10,323 nucleotides of DNA from DASSKF01 sp035690725. Its GTDB lineage: Bacteria > Actinomycetota > Actinomycetes > Actinomycetales > Dermatophilaceae. Below are positions 1 through 6,456 of this stretch, in pieces (position 1 is the stretch's first letter; every line of letters begins with the position of its first letter). Location of the stretch: the NCBI GenBank assembly GCA_035690725.1, contig DASSKF010000234.1:1-10323 (forward strand), in the 5' to 3' direction. The notes under the pieces were generated by a model. That model made no database searches, had not been told where the DNA came from, and saw only the letters and a list, made by a program, of their open reading frames with translations. The translations under genes and the position numbers were made by a program.

Positions 1-70
1 GTTGATAGGCCGGATGTGGAAGCACAGCAATGTGTGGAGCTGACCGGTACTAATAAGCCGACAACTTGAT
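1..70 (+). rRNA. rrl: 23S rRNA, 3' end (partial)
   Basis: The first ~70 bases are the conserved 3' terminus of bacterial 23S rRNA: the GATAGGCCGGATGTGGAAG segment, then GGAGCTGACCGGTACTAATA, immediately before the 5S gene. The rest of the gene lies upstream of the window. The exact mature 3' end is estimated from similarity to remembered actinobacterial 23S ends and may be off by a few bases. Confidence 0.93.
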
Positions 71-115
71 ACACAACAGCTTTCAACAGCAGTTGCTCCG
101 CGTCCACTGTGCAGT

Positions 116-134
116 TCCCGAGATACGGTCGGGA
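116..134 (+). other. Small hairpin in the 23S-5S spacer
   Basis: TCCCGA (116-121) and TCGGGA (129-134) form a 6-bp stem around a 7-nt loop in the 83-nt spacer. Such stems in rRNA spacers are often processing or folding elements, but a role here is inference. The spacer contains no tRNA that I can fold. Confidence 0.3.
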
Positions 135-153
135 CACCGAACATCTCCATAGA

Positions 154-272
154 GTTACGGCGGTCACAGCGAAGGGGAAACGCCCGGTCCCATTCCGAAC
201 CCGGAAGCTAAGCCCTTCAGCGCCGATGGTACTGCACTGGTGACGGTGTGGGAGAGTAGGACGCCGCCGGAC
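154..272 (+). rRNA. rrf: 5S ribosomal RNA
   Basis: A complete 5S rRNA of about 119 nt. It has the conserved core CCCGGTCCCATTCCGAACCC and GGAAGCTAAGCCC, followed by GCGCCGATGGTACTGC and the GGGAGAGTAGGACGCCGCC end. Helix I forms between CGGCGG at 158-163 and CCGCCG at 264-269, which fixes the ends to within a few bases. It closely resembles remembered mycobacterial and other actinobacterial 5S genes. It is the last gene of the rrn operon and is followed at once by a strong hairpin terminator. Confidence 0.95.
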
Positions 273-281
273 AAACACTCA

Positions 282-320
282 CGAAAGGCCCTGCCCGACA
301 CCCTCGGGCAGGGCCTTTCG
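282..320 (+). terminator. rRNA operon terminator (17-bp perfect stem)
   Basis: CGAAAGGCCCTGCCCGA (282-298) is exactly reverse-complementary to TCGGGCAGGGCCTTTCG (304-320), with a 5-nt loop CACCC. The position 10 nt after 5S fits an intrinsic terminator. There is no downstream U-tract. The only T-run (CTTTCG) is inside the distal arm, as in many high-GC actinobacterial terminators. The near-symmetry means it could work in both directions. Confidence 0.88.
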
Positions 321-432
321 CCACCCCACCCACGGTTCCAGCTTGTCCACAGGCCTCGTACGGGCCGGGCGTCCGTCCCCAGCGCAGCCGTCGGCCCTGT
401 CGGCCCTGCTCCGGGGCGACGATGCTCGAGCC
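321..432 (+). other. Non-coding gap with a DnaA-box-like 9-mer (343-351)
   Basis: This ~110-nt stretch lies between the rRNA terminator and the SSB-like gene. It should contain that gene's promoter, but I see no convincing -35/-10 pair. It holds TTGTCCACA at 343-351, a perfect match to the DnaA-box form preferred in high-GC actinobacteria such as Streptomyces. TTG343 could also open a 30-codon N-terminal extension of the following ORF, but those codons look like spacer. Confidence 0.4.
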
Positions 433-888
433 ATGAGCAGGTCGACGACGAACGGGTCCAGCGCGAAGAGGGCGAGCCCCGCCCCGAGGCGGGGTGCTGA
501 CGAGGCCGAGAGCCGCAACTGTGTCGAGGTCGCGGGTCGGGTCAGCGGGGCGCCGGTCGTGCGGGAGCTGCCCAGCGGGGACAGCCTCGTGCAGCTGCGG
601 GTCGTGGTTCCCCGGCCCGCGCCGCGTGGCCGGTCGCGATCGAGGGCGAGCAGCACGAGGGGCGAGGCGGCCGATGCCTCCCGTCGTTCGCGGCAGCCGC
701 CGTCGGTGGACACGATCGACGTGGCCGTCTGGGGCCGGGTCCTGCAACGACGGGCCCTGAAGCTGGACGACTCCGCGCACGTGCTCGTGTGCGGCGCGCT
801 GCGCCGCCGCTTCTGGCGGGGACCGGCCGGTCCGGTCAGCCGGTACGAGGTCGAGGCGACCTCCCTGGAGGTGCTGCCGCGGCGCTGA
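433..888 (+). CDS. SSB-like single-stranded DNA-binding protein (small OB-fold)
   Basis: A 151-aa protein whose residues 29-61 (NCVEVAGRV...RELPSGDSLVQLRVVVPR) match the first strands of an SSB-type OB fold. Residues 92-149 (VDTIDVAVWGR...RRFWR...SRYEVEATSLEVL) match the remaining strands, including the SSB-like 'D-x-x-x-W' strand. Between them is an Arg/Ser-rich insertion (62-90) where the L45-type loop would sit. The acidic tail ending in the DDDIPF-like tip of replicative SSB is absent, because the protein stops right after the OB fold. It is therefore likely an accessory paralogue, not the main SSB beside rpsF/rpsR. ATG433 is chosen because upstream codons look non-coding, although its ribosome site is weak. 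An in-frame TTG at 343 would add 30 residues. Exact role unknown. Confidence 0.75.
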   Translation: MSRSTTNGSSAKRASPAPRRGADEAESRNCVEVAGRVSGAPVVRELPSGDSLVQLRVVVPRPAPRGRSRSRASSTRGEAADASRRSRQPPSVDTIDVAVWGRVLQRRALKLDDSAHVLVCGALRRRFWRGPAGPVSRYEVEATSLEVLPRR

Positions 889-901
889 GCCCGAGGGGCT
901 C
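887..901 (+). terminator. Weak hairpin at the SSB-like stop codon
   Basis: GAGCCC (887-892) pairs with GGGCTC (896-901) around a 3-nt loop. The stem begins inside the TGA stop of the SSB-like gene and ends ~28 nt before the next start. There is no U-tract, so it is at best a weak terminator or attenuator separating this gene from the downstream operon. Confidence 0.3.
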
Positions 902-929
902 GTGGTGGCCGGTCGTGGAGAATGTGCCG

Positions 930-2045
930 GTGACCGATTCTCTCCTGACCGGCTACGCGGCCATTGTGTGCGACCTCGACGGGGTGGTCTACCACGGGGG
1001 AGCGGCGGTGGACGGAGCCGTGCGCGCGCTCACTGCGGCCGCCGAGCAGGGCCGGCCGGTCGTCTACGCGACCAACAACGCCTCGCGGACTCCACAGGAC
1101 GTCGCGGCACAGCTGCGCGGCTTCGGCCTCGAGCTGGGTGACGGCGACGTCATCACCAGTTCCCAGGCCGGTGCCGCACACCTTTCGGAGCGGCTCGACC
1201 GGGGGCGGCCGGTCCTCGCCGTCGGCGGCAGCGGGGTGGCTGCCGCGCTGCGCGACGCAGGACTGGCGCCGGTCAGTGCCCCCGAGCACGAGTCGGGAAC
1301 AGCCGTCGACGCGGTGCTGCAGGGCTACGGGCCTGACGTGAGCTGGCGCGACCTGGCCCAGGCCGCCCGGGCCGTCCAGGCCGGAGCCGTCTGGGTCGTC
1401 ACGAACACCGACCGGTCGCTGCCCACCGAGTGGGGGCCGGCTCCGGGGAACGGGACGCTCGTCGCGGCGGTGCGTGCCGTCGTCGACCACGACCCGGAGG
1501 TGATCGGCAAGCCGTTCCCTCCGCTGTACGAGCGGGCGGCCGCCTCGGTCGGGGTGCCGGCCGCCGACACCCTCGCCGTGGGGGACCGGCTCGACACGGA
1601 CATCGCCGGTGCGGGCGCTGCGCACATGGACGCCCTGCTCGTGCTCACCGGGGTGCACGGTGTCGTCGACGTCGCCCTCGCCCCGCCGGAACGACGGCCC
1701 CGCTACGTGGCGGCGGACCTGGCCGCACTGCACGGGCCCTACGAGGAGCCCCATCGCGGGACCACGGACGGTTGGTGCTGCGGCTCGGCCCACGCCCGCC
1801 TCGACCAGGTCGGCGGCCTCGTGCTGGCAGCGGAGGGTCACGAGGGCCCGCTCGCGGAGGACGGGCTGCGCGCCGGCCTCGCCTGCCTGTGGGACGCCGC
1901 AGACGGGGCGGACGCGCCGGGCTGCGACGAGGCCGTCCTGCGCCGATCGGCCCGCCGGCTGGAACGCTGGTGGGCAGGGCGGACCGGGGCGCGTGAGGCA
2001 GTACCGTGGGCCGTGGACGACGAGGAGGACCGTGATGGCAGGTGA
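930..2045 (+). CDS. HAD-IIA family phosphatase with C-terminal extension (Rv1692-like)
   Basis: A 371-aa HAD-superfamily hydrolase of subfamily IIA (NagD/phosphoglycolate phosphatase type). Motif I is DLDGVVY at 15-21 (nucleophile D15, acid D17). Motif II lies in YATNNAS (46-52), motif III is K194 in VIGKPFP, and motif IV is GDRLDTD at 218-224. The cap domain lies between motifs II and III. Residues ~275-350 (WCCGSAHARLDQVGGLVLA...LERWW) form an extra C-terminal domain seen in actinobacterial members. The M. tuberculosis positional homologue Rv1692 is reported to be a D-glycerol-3-phosphate phosphatase involved in glycerophospholipid recycling, so that substrate is plausible but not shown here. 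GTG930 is preferred because GGAG at 917-920 sits 9 nt upstream; GTG924 and GTG915 are alternatives. The gene overlaps the next by 11 nt. Confidence 0.88.
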   Translation: MTDSLLTGYAAIVCDLDGVVYHGGAAVDGAVRALTAAAEQGRPVVYATNNASRTPQDVAAQLRGFGLELGDGDVITSSQAGAAHLSERLDRGRPVLAVGGSGVAAALRDAGLAPVSAPEHESGTAVDAVLQGYGPDVSWRDLAQAARAVQAGAVWVVTNTDRSLPTEWGPAPGNGTLVAAVRAVVDHDPEVIGKPFPPLYERAAASVGVPAADTLAVGDRLDTDIAGAGAAHMDALLVLTGVHGVVDVALAPPERRPRYVAADLAALHGPYEEPHRGTTDGWCCGSAHARLDQVGGLVLAAEGHEGPLAEDGLRAGLACLWDAADGADAPGCDEAVLRRSARRLERWWAGRTGAREAVPWAVDDEEDRDGR

Positions 2046-2766
2046 GCACCAGGTGAAGGCCTTGCTGCAGCTCGTCTCGGGTGTCGGTGACCTGACCCGA
2101 GCGCGGGCCCAGGACACCGCGCGGGGGCTGATGGAGCTGCCGGGCGGCGAGAGCGCCGGTCGGCTCACCGGTCAGGTCGCTGCCCTGGCGGACGAGCTGC
2201 TGGCGACCGCCACCGCGAACCGCGAGAACCTGCTCGGGCTCGTCCGCTCCGAGGTGGAGGCGGCCGTCGCGCGGCTCGGCCTCGCCCGGGACGCCCAGGG
2301 GCTGGACGTCGGCGAGGAGCTGGAGCGGCTGCGGCAGGAGAACGCCTCGCTGCGCGCCAAGCTCGAGCTGCGCGAGGCGGCCGAGGCCTCCGCCGGGCGG
2401 CGCGGCAGCGGCACCGCGAAGAGCACCCGCCGTGCCGGGACGGGCGCGGGCACGTCCACCAGCTCCGCCCGGAAGCGCTCGACCTCCCGCGCCGCGAAGC
2501 GGCCCGTCGCCCGGTCCACGCCGGAACGGGCGCCCGCCGCGACGCCGTCACGGAAACGCCCCACGGCCAAGCAGACCACGAGCAAGCAGGGCACGAGCAA
2601 GCAGGGCACGAGCAAGCAGGCACCCGCCAAGCGGGCCACGGCCAAGCGCGCGACGAGCAAGCGGTCCACCGGACGGTCGGCGACCGGCGACGGCGGCACC
2701 GGGACCGGGTCCCGCAGGGGCACGTCCACGACGGCGAGCCGTCGCGGCGACGCGGAGCAGGGCTGA
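2035..2766 (+). CDS. Coiled-coil protein with Lys-rich histone-like tail (phasin-like architecture)
   Basis: A 243-aa protein in two parts. Residues 1-118 are predicted helical. Heptad-like stretches include ELERLRQENASLRAKLELR (96-114), and the pattern DLTRARAQDTARGL...NRENLLGLVRSEVEAAVARLGL recalls phasin-like polyhydroxyalkanoate granule-associated proteins. Residues ~119-243 are low complexity, rich in Lys/Arg/Ser/Thr/Ala, with seven pentads of the form T-[AS]-K-[QR]-x at 177-211. The tail resembles histone H1, mycobacterial HupB or PhaF tails and probably binds nucleic acid or another polyanion (inference). No PHA genes are nearby, so a PHA role is not supported. ATG2035 has a strong GAGGAGG site 6 nt upstream. 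The gene overlaps the HAD gene by 11 nt and the next gene by 1 nt (TGATG). No confident function. Confidence 0.82.
   Translation: MAGEHQVKALLQLVSGVGDLTRARAQDTARGLMELPGGESAGRLTGQVAALADELLATATANRENLLGLVRSEVEAAVARLGLARDAQGLDVGEELERLRQENASLRAKLELREAAEASAGRRGSGTAKSTRRAGTGAGTSTSSARKRSTSRAAKRPVARSTPERAPAATPSRKRPTAKQTTSKQGTSKQGTSKQAPAKRATAKRATSKRSTGRSATGDGGTGTGSRRGTSTTASRRGDAEQG
2563..2667 (+). repeat. In-frame 15-bp tandem repeat (7 degenerate units)
   Basis: Seven consecutive 15-bp units (2563, 2578, 2593, 2608, 2623, 2638, 2653) encode pentapeptides TAKQT, TSKQG, TSKQG, TSKQA, PAKRA, TAKRA, TSKRS. Units 2 and 3 are identical and unit 4 differs only in its last codon (ACGAGCAAGCAGGGC versus ...GCA), which indicates recent slippage or duplication. 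The unit length keeps the reading frame whatever the copy number. Confidence 0.9.
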
Positions 2767-2969
2767 TGAGCGACCCGAGCGCACCCGCCGAGGACGAGCC
2801 GCAGCCCGGGCCGGAGGCAGCCGAGCGCCCCAGCACCGGAGACGCGGACATCGACGCTGCCCTGGCCCGGCTCGACCAGGTCGAGGGAGCACCGCTGGCC
2901 GAACACATCGCGGCGGCGGAGCGGGTTCACCAGCAGCTGCAGGCCCGACTGTCCGACCTGGGTGACTGA
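2766..2969 (+). CDS. Conserved small protein of unknown function (Rv1693-like position)
   Basis: A 67-aa acidic protein. The first ~25 residues are Pro/Glu-rich and probably disordered. Residues 28-66 (DIDAALARLDQVEGAPLAEH...VHQQLQARLSDL) look like a short two-helix unit. Its place directly before tlyA matches the small ORF Rv1693 before tlyA (Rv1694) in M. tuberculosis, and the 'D-ALARL-EGAPLAEHI---E-VH--L' pattern is one I recall from other actinobacteria. It starts at ATG2766, which overlaps the TGA of the upstream gene by one base. Its end overlaps the tlyA start by 8 nt, so it is tightly coupled on both sides. A helper role for TlyA is possible but unsupported beyond position. Confidence 0.8.
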   Translation: MSDPSAPAEDEPQPGPEAAERPSTGDADIDAALARLDQVEGAPLAEHIAAAERVHQQLQARLSDLGD

Positions 2970-3786
2970 CGCCGAGCGGGTCGCTGCCCATCGCCTCGAC
3001 CTCGAGCTGGTTCGGCGCGGCCTCGCCCGTTCCCGTGGGGAGGCACGCGAGCTGCTCCGCGCGGGAGCGGTCACGGTCGACGGCCGCACCGAGACCAAGG
3101 CCGCCCGCGGGACCACCGAGCGTGCCCGGGTGAGGGTGGACCGGACCGAGCAGGGGCAGTGGGTGGGGCGCGCGGCATACAAGCTCGTGGCGGCGCTGGA
3201 CCGGTTCGGCATCGAGCCGCGGGGGCGGCGGTGCGTCGACGTGGGCGCCTCGACCGGTGGCTTCACCCAGGTCCTCCTCGACCGGGGCGCGGCGCACGTG
3301 GTGGCCGTCGACGTGGGGCACGGGCAGCTCGCCACGCAGGTCGCTGCAGACGAACGGGTCGACGAACGGTCGGGGACCAACGTGCGCGACCTTCGCGCGG
3401 CCGACGTCGGGGGGCCGGCGGACCTGGTCGTGGTCGACCTCAGCTTCATCTCGCTGCGGCTCGTCCTGACCCGCCTGGCCGAGCTCACGGCGCCGGACGG
3501 GGATCTGGTCGTGCTGGTGAAACCGCAGTTCGAGGTGGGGCGCGAGCGGCTCGGCAAGGGCGGCGTCGTCCGCGCGCCCGGGGACCGGCGGGCGGCGGTG
3601 GCCGGTGTCGCCGCGGCCGCCGCGGAGAGCCGGTTGCACGTCGTCGACGGGTGCCCCAGCCCGGTCGCCGGGGGGAGCGGCAACCGCGAGTACCTGCTGT
3701 GGATCCGTCCCGGTCCCCACGGCATGATGAACGGGCAGCACCCGGACGAGGCCGTCGAGCAGTGGATGCGGGAGGAGGACGGATGA
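2962..3786 (+). CDS. tlyA: TlyA family rRNA (cytidine-2'-O)-methyltransferase
   Basis: A 274-aa protein with an N-terminal S4 RNA-binding domain (~10-60; RLDLELVRRGLARSRGEARE) and a C-terminal FtsJ-type Rossmann methyltransferase domain. The SAM-binding motif is DVGASTGGF at 93-101. The K-D-K-E catalytic set is visible as K74 (AAYKL), D159 (VVVDLSF), K187 (LVKPQFE) and E243 (GNREYLL). TlyA methylates C1409 of 16S and/or C1920 of 23S rRNA with SAM, which gives capreomycin/viomycin sensitivity in mycobacteria. The full S4 domain suggests a TlyA-II type acting on both subunits, as in mycobacteria. The interdomain tetrapeptide known as RxWV in mycobacterial TlyA reads GQWV here (65-68). Start GTG2962 overlaps the upstream gene by 8 nt; the stop overlaps nadK as ATGA. 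Confidence 0.95.
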   Translation: MTDAERVAAHRLDLELVRRGLARSRGEARELLRAGAVTVDGRTETKAARGTTERARVRVDRTEQGQWVGRAAYKLVAALDRFGIEPRGRRCVDVGASTGGFTQVLLDRGAAHVVAVDVGHGQLATQVAADERVDERSGTNVRDLRAADVGGPADLVVVDLSFISLRLVLTRLAELTAPDGDLVVLVKPQFEVGRERLGKGGVVRAPGDRRAAVAGVAAAAAESRLHVVDGCPSPVAGGSGNREYLLWIRPGPHGMMNGQHPDEAVEQWMREEDG

Positions 3787-4706
3787 CCCGACGCATCCTG
3801 CTCGTCGCGCACCCCCGTCGCAGCGAGGTGCGCCACCTGGCCAGCGAGGTGGCCGCCCGGCTGCGGGCCCACGGCGTCGAGGCCGCGATGGTGGCCGACG
3901 AGGCGCGTGAGCTGGGGCTGGACGAGCACGACCTCATGCTCGCCGACCCGGAGGACCCGGCGGCCGGGTGCGAGCTGGTGTGCGTCCTCGGCGGTGACGG
4001 CACCATCCTGCGCGGTGCCGAGCTGTCCCGCGGCACGGGTGCGCCCCTGCTCGGGGTGAACCTGGGCCACGTCGGCTTCCTCGCCGAGGCCGAGCGCGAG
4101 GACCTCACCGCGACCGTGGAGCACATCGTCTCGCGCAACTACCGGGTCGAGGAGCGGATGACCCTGGAGGTCGGCGCCTTCCGCAACGGCGAGACGATCG
4201 CCACGACCTGGGCCCTCAACGAGGCGTCCGTCGAGAAGGCCGCCCGCGAGCGGATGCTCGAGCTGACGGTCGAGATCGACGGCCGGCCCCTGTCGACGTG
4301 GGGCTGCGACGGTGTCGTGCTGTCGACGCCGACGGGCTCCACCGCCTACGCCTTCTCGGCCGGAGGCCCCGTCGTCTGGCCCGAGGTCGAGGCGATGCTG
4401 CTCGTCCCGCTGTCGGCCCACGCGCTGTTCGCCCGGCCGCTCGTGCTCGGTCCCTCCGCCCACGTCGCCATCGAGGTGCTCGAGGACACCGAGGGCAGCG
4501 GGGTGATGTGGTGCGACGGCCGCCGGGCCATCGACCTGCCACCCGGTGCCCGGATCGAGGTCCGCCGCAGCGCCATCCCGGTCCGCCTCGCCCGGCTGTC
4601 CAGCTCGCCGTTCACCGACCGGCTGGTCCGCAAGTTCGACCTGTCCGTCGAGGGCTGGCGCGGCGCCGCGCGCCGCGCGGCCCGGCGTGACGGGGGCCCG
4701 CACTAG
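3783..4706 (+). CDS. nadK: NAD kinase
   Basis: A 307-aa NAD kinase (PpnK family), which makes NADP from NAD using ATP or polyphosphate in the cytoplasm. The GGDG motif is at 70-73 (VLGGDGTILR), the NE motif at 146-147 (WALNEASVEK) and the glycine-rich NAD-binding segment is TPTGSTAYAFSAGGP at 182-196. GVNLGHVGFLAE (91-102) and CDGVVLSTPTG are also family hallmarks. Length is typical of actinobacterial NadK. The C-terminal ~20 residues are Arg-rich (GWRGAARRAARRDGG). Start ATG3783 overlaps the tlyA stop as ATGA and has GGAGGAGG at 3771-3778 upstream. It sits between tlyA and recN, as in mycobacteria. All key motifs are intact. Confidence 0.97.
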   Translation: MTRRILLVAHPRRSEVRHLASEVAARLRAHGVEAAMVADEARELGLDEHDLMLADPEDPAAGCELVCVLGGDGTILRGAELSRGTGAPLLGVNLGHVGFLAEAEREDLTATVEHIVSRNYRVEERMTLEVGAFRNGETIATTWALNEASVEKAARERMLELTVEIDGRPLSTWGCDGVVLSTPTGSTAYAFSAGGPVVWPEVEAMLLVPLSAHALFARPLVLGPSAHVAIEVLEDTEGSGVMWCDGRRAIDLPPGARIEVRRSAIPVRLARLSSSPFTDRLVRKFDLSVEGWRGAARRAARRDGGPH

Positions 4707-4709
4707 CCT
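4704..4709 (+). promoter_or_regulatory. Candidate -10 (TAGCCT) for a leaderless recN transcript
   Basis: TAGCCT matches the actinobacterial TANNNT -10 consensus. It lies 7 nt before GTG4717, so transcription would start at the G of the recN start codon. It also contains the TAG stop of nadK. No Shine-Dalgarno sequence precedes recN and no clear -35 is seen. This would give recN expression independent of the upstream operon. Confidence 0.4.
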
Positions 4710-4716
4710 GTCTGCC

Positions 4717-6456
4717 GTGCTCAGCCAGATCCGCATCCGGGGCCTCGGCGTCATCGACGACGCCGTGCTCGACCTGGCCCCGGGCCTCAACGTCGTCACC
4801 GGTGAGACCGGCGCGGGCAAGACGATGGTCGTCTCCGGCCTGGGCCTGCTGCTCGGCGACCGCGCCGACGTCGCCCGGGTCCGCAGCGGCGCGCGCGCCG
4901 CCGTCGTGGAGGGCATCGTCGACGTCGCGCCCGACCACCCCGCCGCGATCCGCGCCGCCGAGGCGGGCGCCGACGTGGAGGAGGAGCTGATCCTGTCCCG
5001 GACGGTCAGCGGCCAGGGCCGCTCGCGGGCCCACCTGGGTGGCCGGTCGGCACCGGTCGGCACGCTCGCCGAAGTCGGCCGGCTGCTCGTCGCGGTCCAC
5101 GGGCAGGCCGACCAGTGGCGCCTGCGGCAACCCGAGCAGCACCGGGTCCTGCTCGACCGGTTCGCGGGTGCCGCCCTGCAGGACCGCGTCACCGAGCACG
5201 AACGGCGGTATGCCGAGCTGCTCGCCCTGCGGGCCGAGTCCCGTCGACTGCGCGAGCAGGCGCGCGAGCGCGCGCGCCAGGTGGACCTGCTGCGGTCGGG
5301 CCTGGAGGAGGTGGAGTCCGTCGACCCGCAACCGGGGGAGGACGAGGAGCTGCACGCCGAGGCCGAGCGGCTCGCCCATGCCGACGCGCTGCGGCAGGGA
5401 GCCGACACCGCCCACGGCGCCGTCGTGGGGGACGACGAGATGGACACCACCGTCGACGCGGCGCCCTCCGTGGTCGAGCTGGTGGAACGGGCGCGGGCCG
5501 CGCTGGCGCCGGTCGCGGACCACGACCCGGAGCTGTCCGCGCTCGAGGGTCGCCTGCGCGAGCTGTCCTACCTCGCGGCCGACCTGGGTGCCGAGCTGGC
5601 GGCCTACCGCGCTGGCGTCGAGGCTGACCCCGCACGGCTGGAGTGGGTCCAGGAGCGCCGGGCCGCCCTCACCGGCCTGCAGCGCAAGTACGGCGACACG
5701 GCCGAGGAGGTGCTCGCCTGGGCCAAGCAGTCGGCGCAGGACCTCGTCGCGCTGGAGACCGCCGACGAACGGCTCGAGCACATGGACACCGAGCTCGCGG
5801 CACGGACCGAGGAACTGGCCCTCGATGCCGCCGCGATCAGCGCGGTGCGGTTCGAGGCGGCCGATGAGCTGGCCGCGCGGGTGGGGGCAGAGCTGGAGCA
5901 CCTGGCCCTCGGCGGTGCCCGGGTCCAGGTGACGGTGAGCCAGCACGAGCAGGACGACGGGCTGGCGCTCCCGGACGGGCGGCGGGTGCGCTCCGGGCCG
6001 AGCGGCGTCGACGACGTCGAGATCCAGTTCGCCGCCGGCCCGGGCACCCCGCTGATGGGGGTCGGCCGCGCCGCCTCCGGCGGTGAGCTGTCCCGGGTCA
6101 TGCTGGCCCTCGAGGTCGTGACCGCCGGCGGCGACGTGCCGACCTTCGTGTTCGACGAGGTGGACGCCGGCGTGGGGGGCGCCGCCGCGCTCGACGTCGG
6201 TGCCCGCCTGGCCCGGCTCGCCGCGACGGCGCAGGTGGTCGTCGTCACCCACCTCGCGCAGGTGGCGGCGTATGCCGAGCGCCATCTGGTCGTGCGCCGC
6301 GCCGCGGACGCACAGGTCACCGTGAGCGACGTCCGGGTGGTCGAGGGGGAGGAGCGGCTGCAGGAGGTCGCCCGGATGCTCGGGGGCGTCTCCGACTCCG
6401 CCGCCGCGCTGCGGCACGCCGAGGAGATGCTCGAGCAGGCGCGGGCGGCCCGGTGA
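4717..6456 (+). CDS. recN: DNA repair protein RecN (SMC-like ATPase)
   Basis: A 579-aa RecN of normal family length. Residues 1-10 (LSQIRIRGLGV) are the typical N terminus. Walker A is GETGAGKT at 29-36. A central coiled-coil region (~150-400) is interrupted by mixed segments. The ABC signature is ASGGELSR (453-460), Walker B with catalytic Glu is FDEVDAGVGG (from 479, E481), and the switch His is H512 in THLAQVA. RecN holds or tethers DNA ends during double-strand-break repair by homologous recombination. GTG4717 is the only start giving the canonical N terminus. The 10-nt gap after nadK is the one untranslated gap in an otherwise overlapping operon and contains a TANNNT hexamer instead of a ribosome site. 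No SOS/LexA box was found upstream. The stop overlaps steA as GTGA. Confidence 0.96.
   Translation: MLSQIRIRGLGVIDDAVLDLAPGLNVVTGETGAGKTMVVSGLGLLLGDRADVARVRSGARAAVVEGIVDVAPDHPAAIRAAEAGADVEEELILSRTVSGQGRSRAHLGGRSAPVGTLAEVGRLLVAVHGQADQWRLRQPEQHRVLLDRFAGAALQDRVTEHERRYAELLALRAESRRLREQARERARQVDLLRSGLEEVESVDPQPGEDEELHAEAERLAHADALRQGADTAHGAVVGDDEMDTTVDAAPSVVELVERARAALAPVADHDPELSALEGRLRELSYLAADLGAELAAYRAGVEADPARLEWVQERRAALTGLQRKYGDTAEEVLAWAKQSAQDLVALETADERLEHMDTELAARTEELALDAAAISAVRFEAADELAARVGAELEHLALGGARVQVTVSQHEQDDGLALPDGRRVRSGPSGVDDVEIQFAAGPGTPLMGVGRAASGGELSRVMLALEVVTAGGDVPTFVFDEVDAGVGGAAALDVGARLARLAATAQVVVVTHLAQVAAYAERHLVVRRAADAQVTVSDVRVVEGEERLQEVARMLGGVSDSAAALRHAEEMLEQARAAR

Noticed and set aside
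71..153. A tRNA gene in the 23S-5S spacer
   Set aside because: No cloverleaf or T-arm consensus; only a 6-bp hairpin is present.
240..500. An 86-codon + strand frame starting inside 5S rRNA
   Set aside because: It runs through the 5S gene and the terminator hairpin and overlaps the SSB-like gene in another frame. No coding signal.
2002..2007. TACCGT as a -10 element for the coiled-coil protein gene
   Set aside because: It fits TANNNT and a start ~20 nt before a good ribosome site, but it lies in the HAD coding end with no -35 and no supporting gap. Too weak to call.
930..2045. The HAD protein's C-terminal part as a separate fused enzyme
   Set aside because: The extension (~275-350) resembles what is known in actinobacterial members such as Rv1692, so it is treated as a family feature and not as a new fusion.
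2172..5450. A 1092-codon open frame on the - strand, and other long - strand frames (279-2168, 4612-6501, 5604-7352, 6649-8793, 9168-10319)
   Set aside because: They mirror real + strand genes in GC-rich DNA. Their products are low-complexity Arg/Ser/Pro/Ala-rich sequence with no recognisable domains, while the + strand frames contain clear family motifs.
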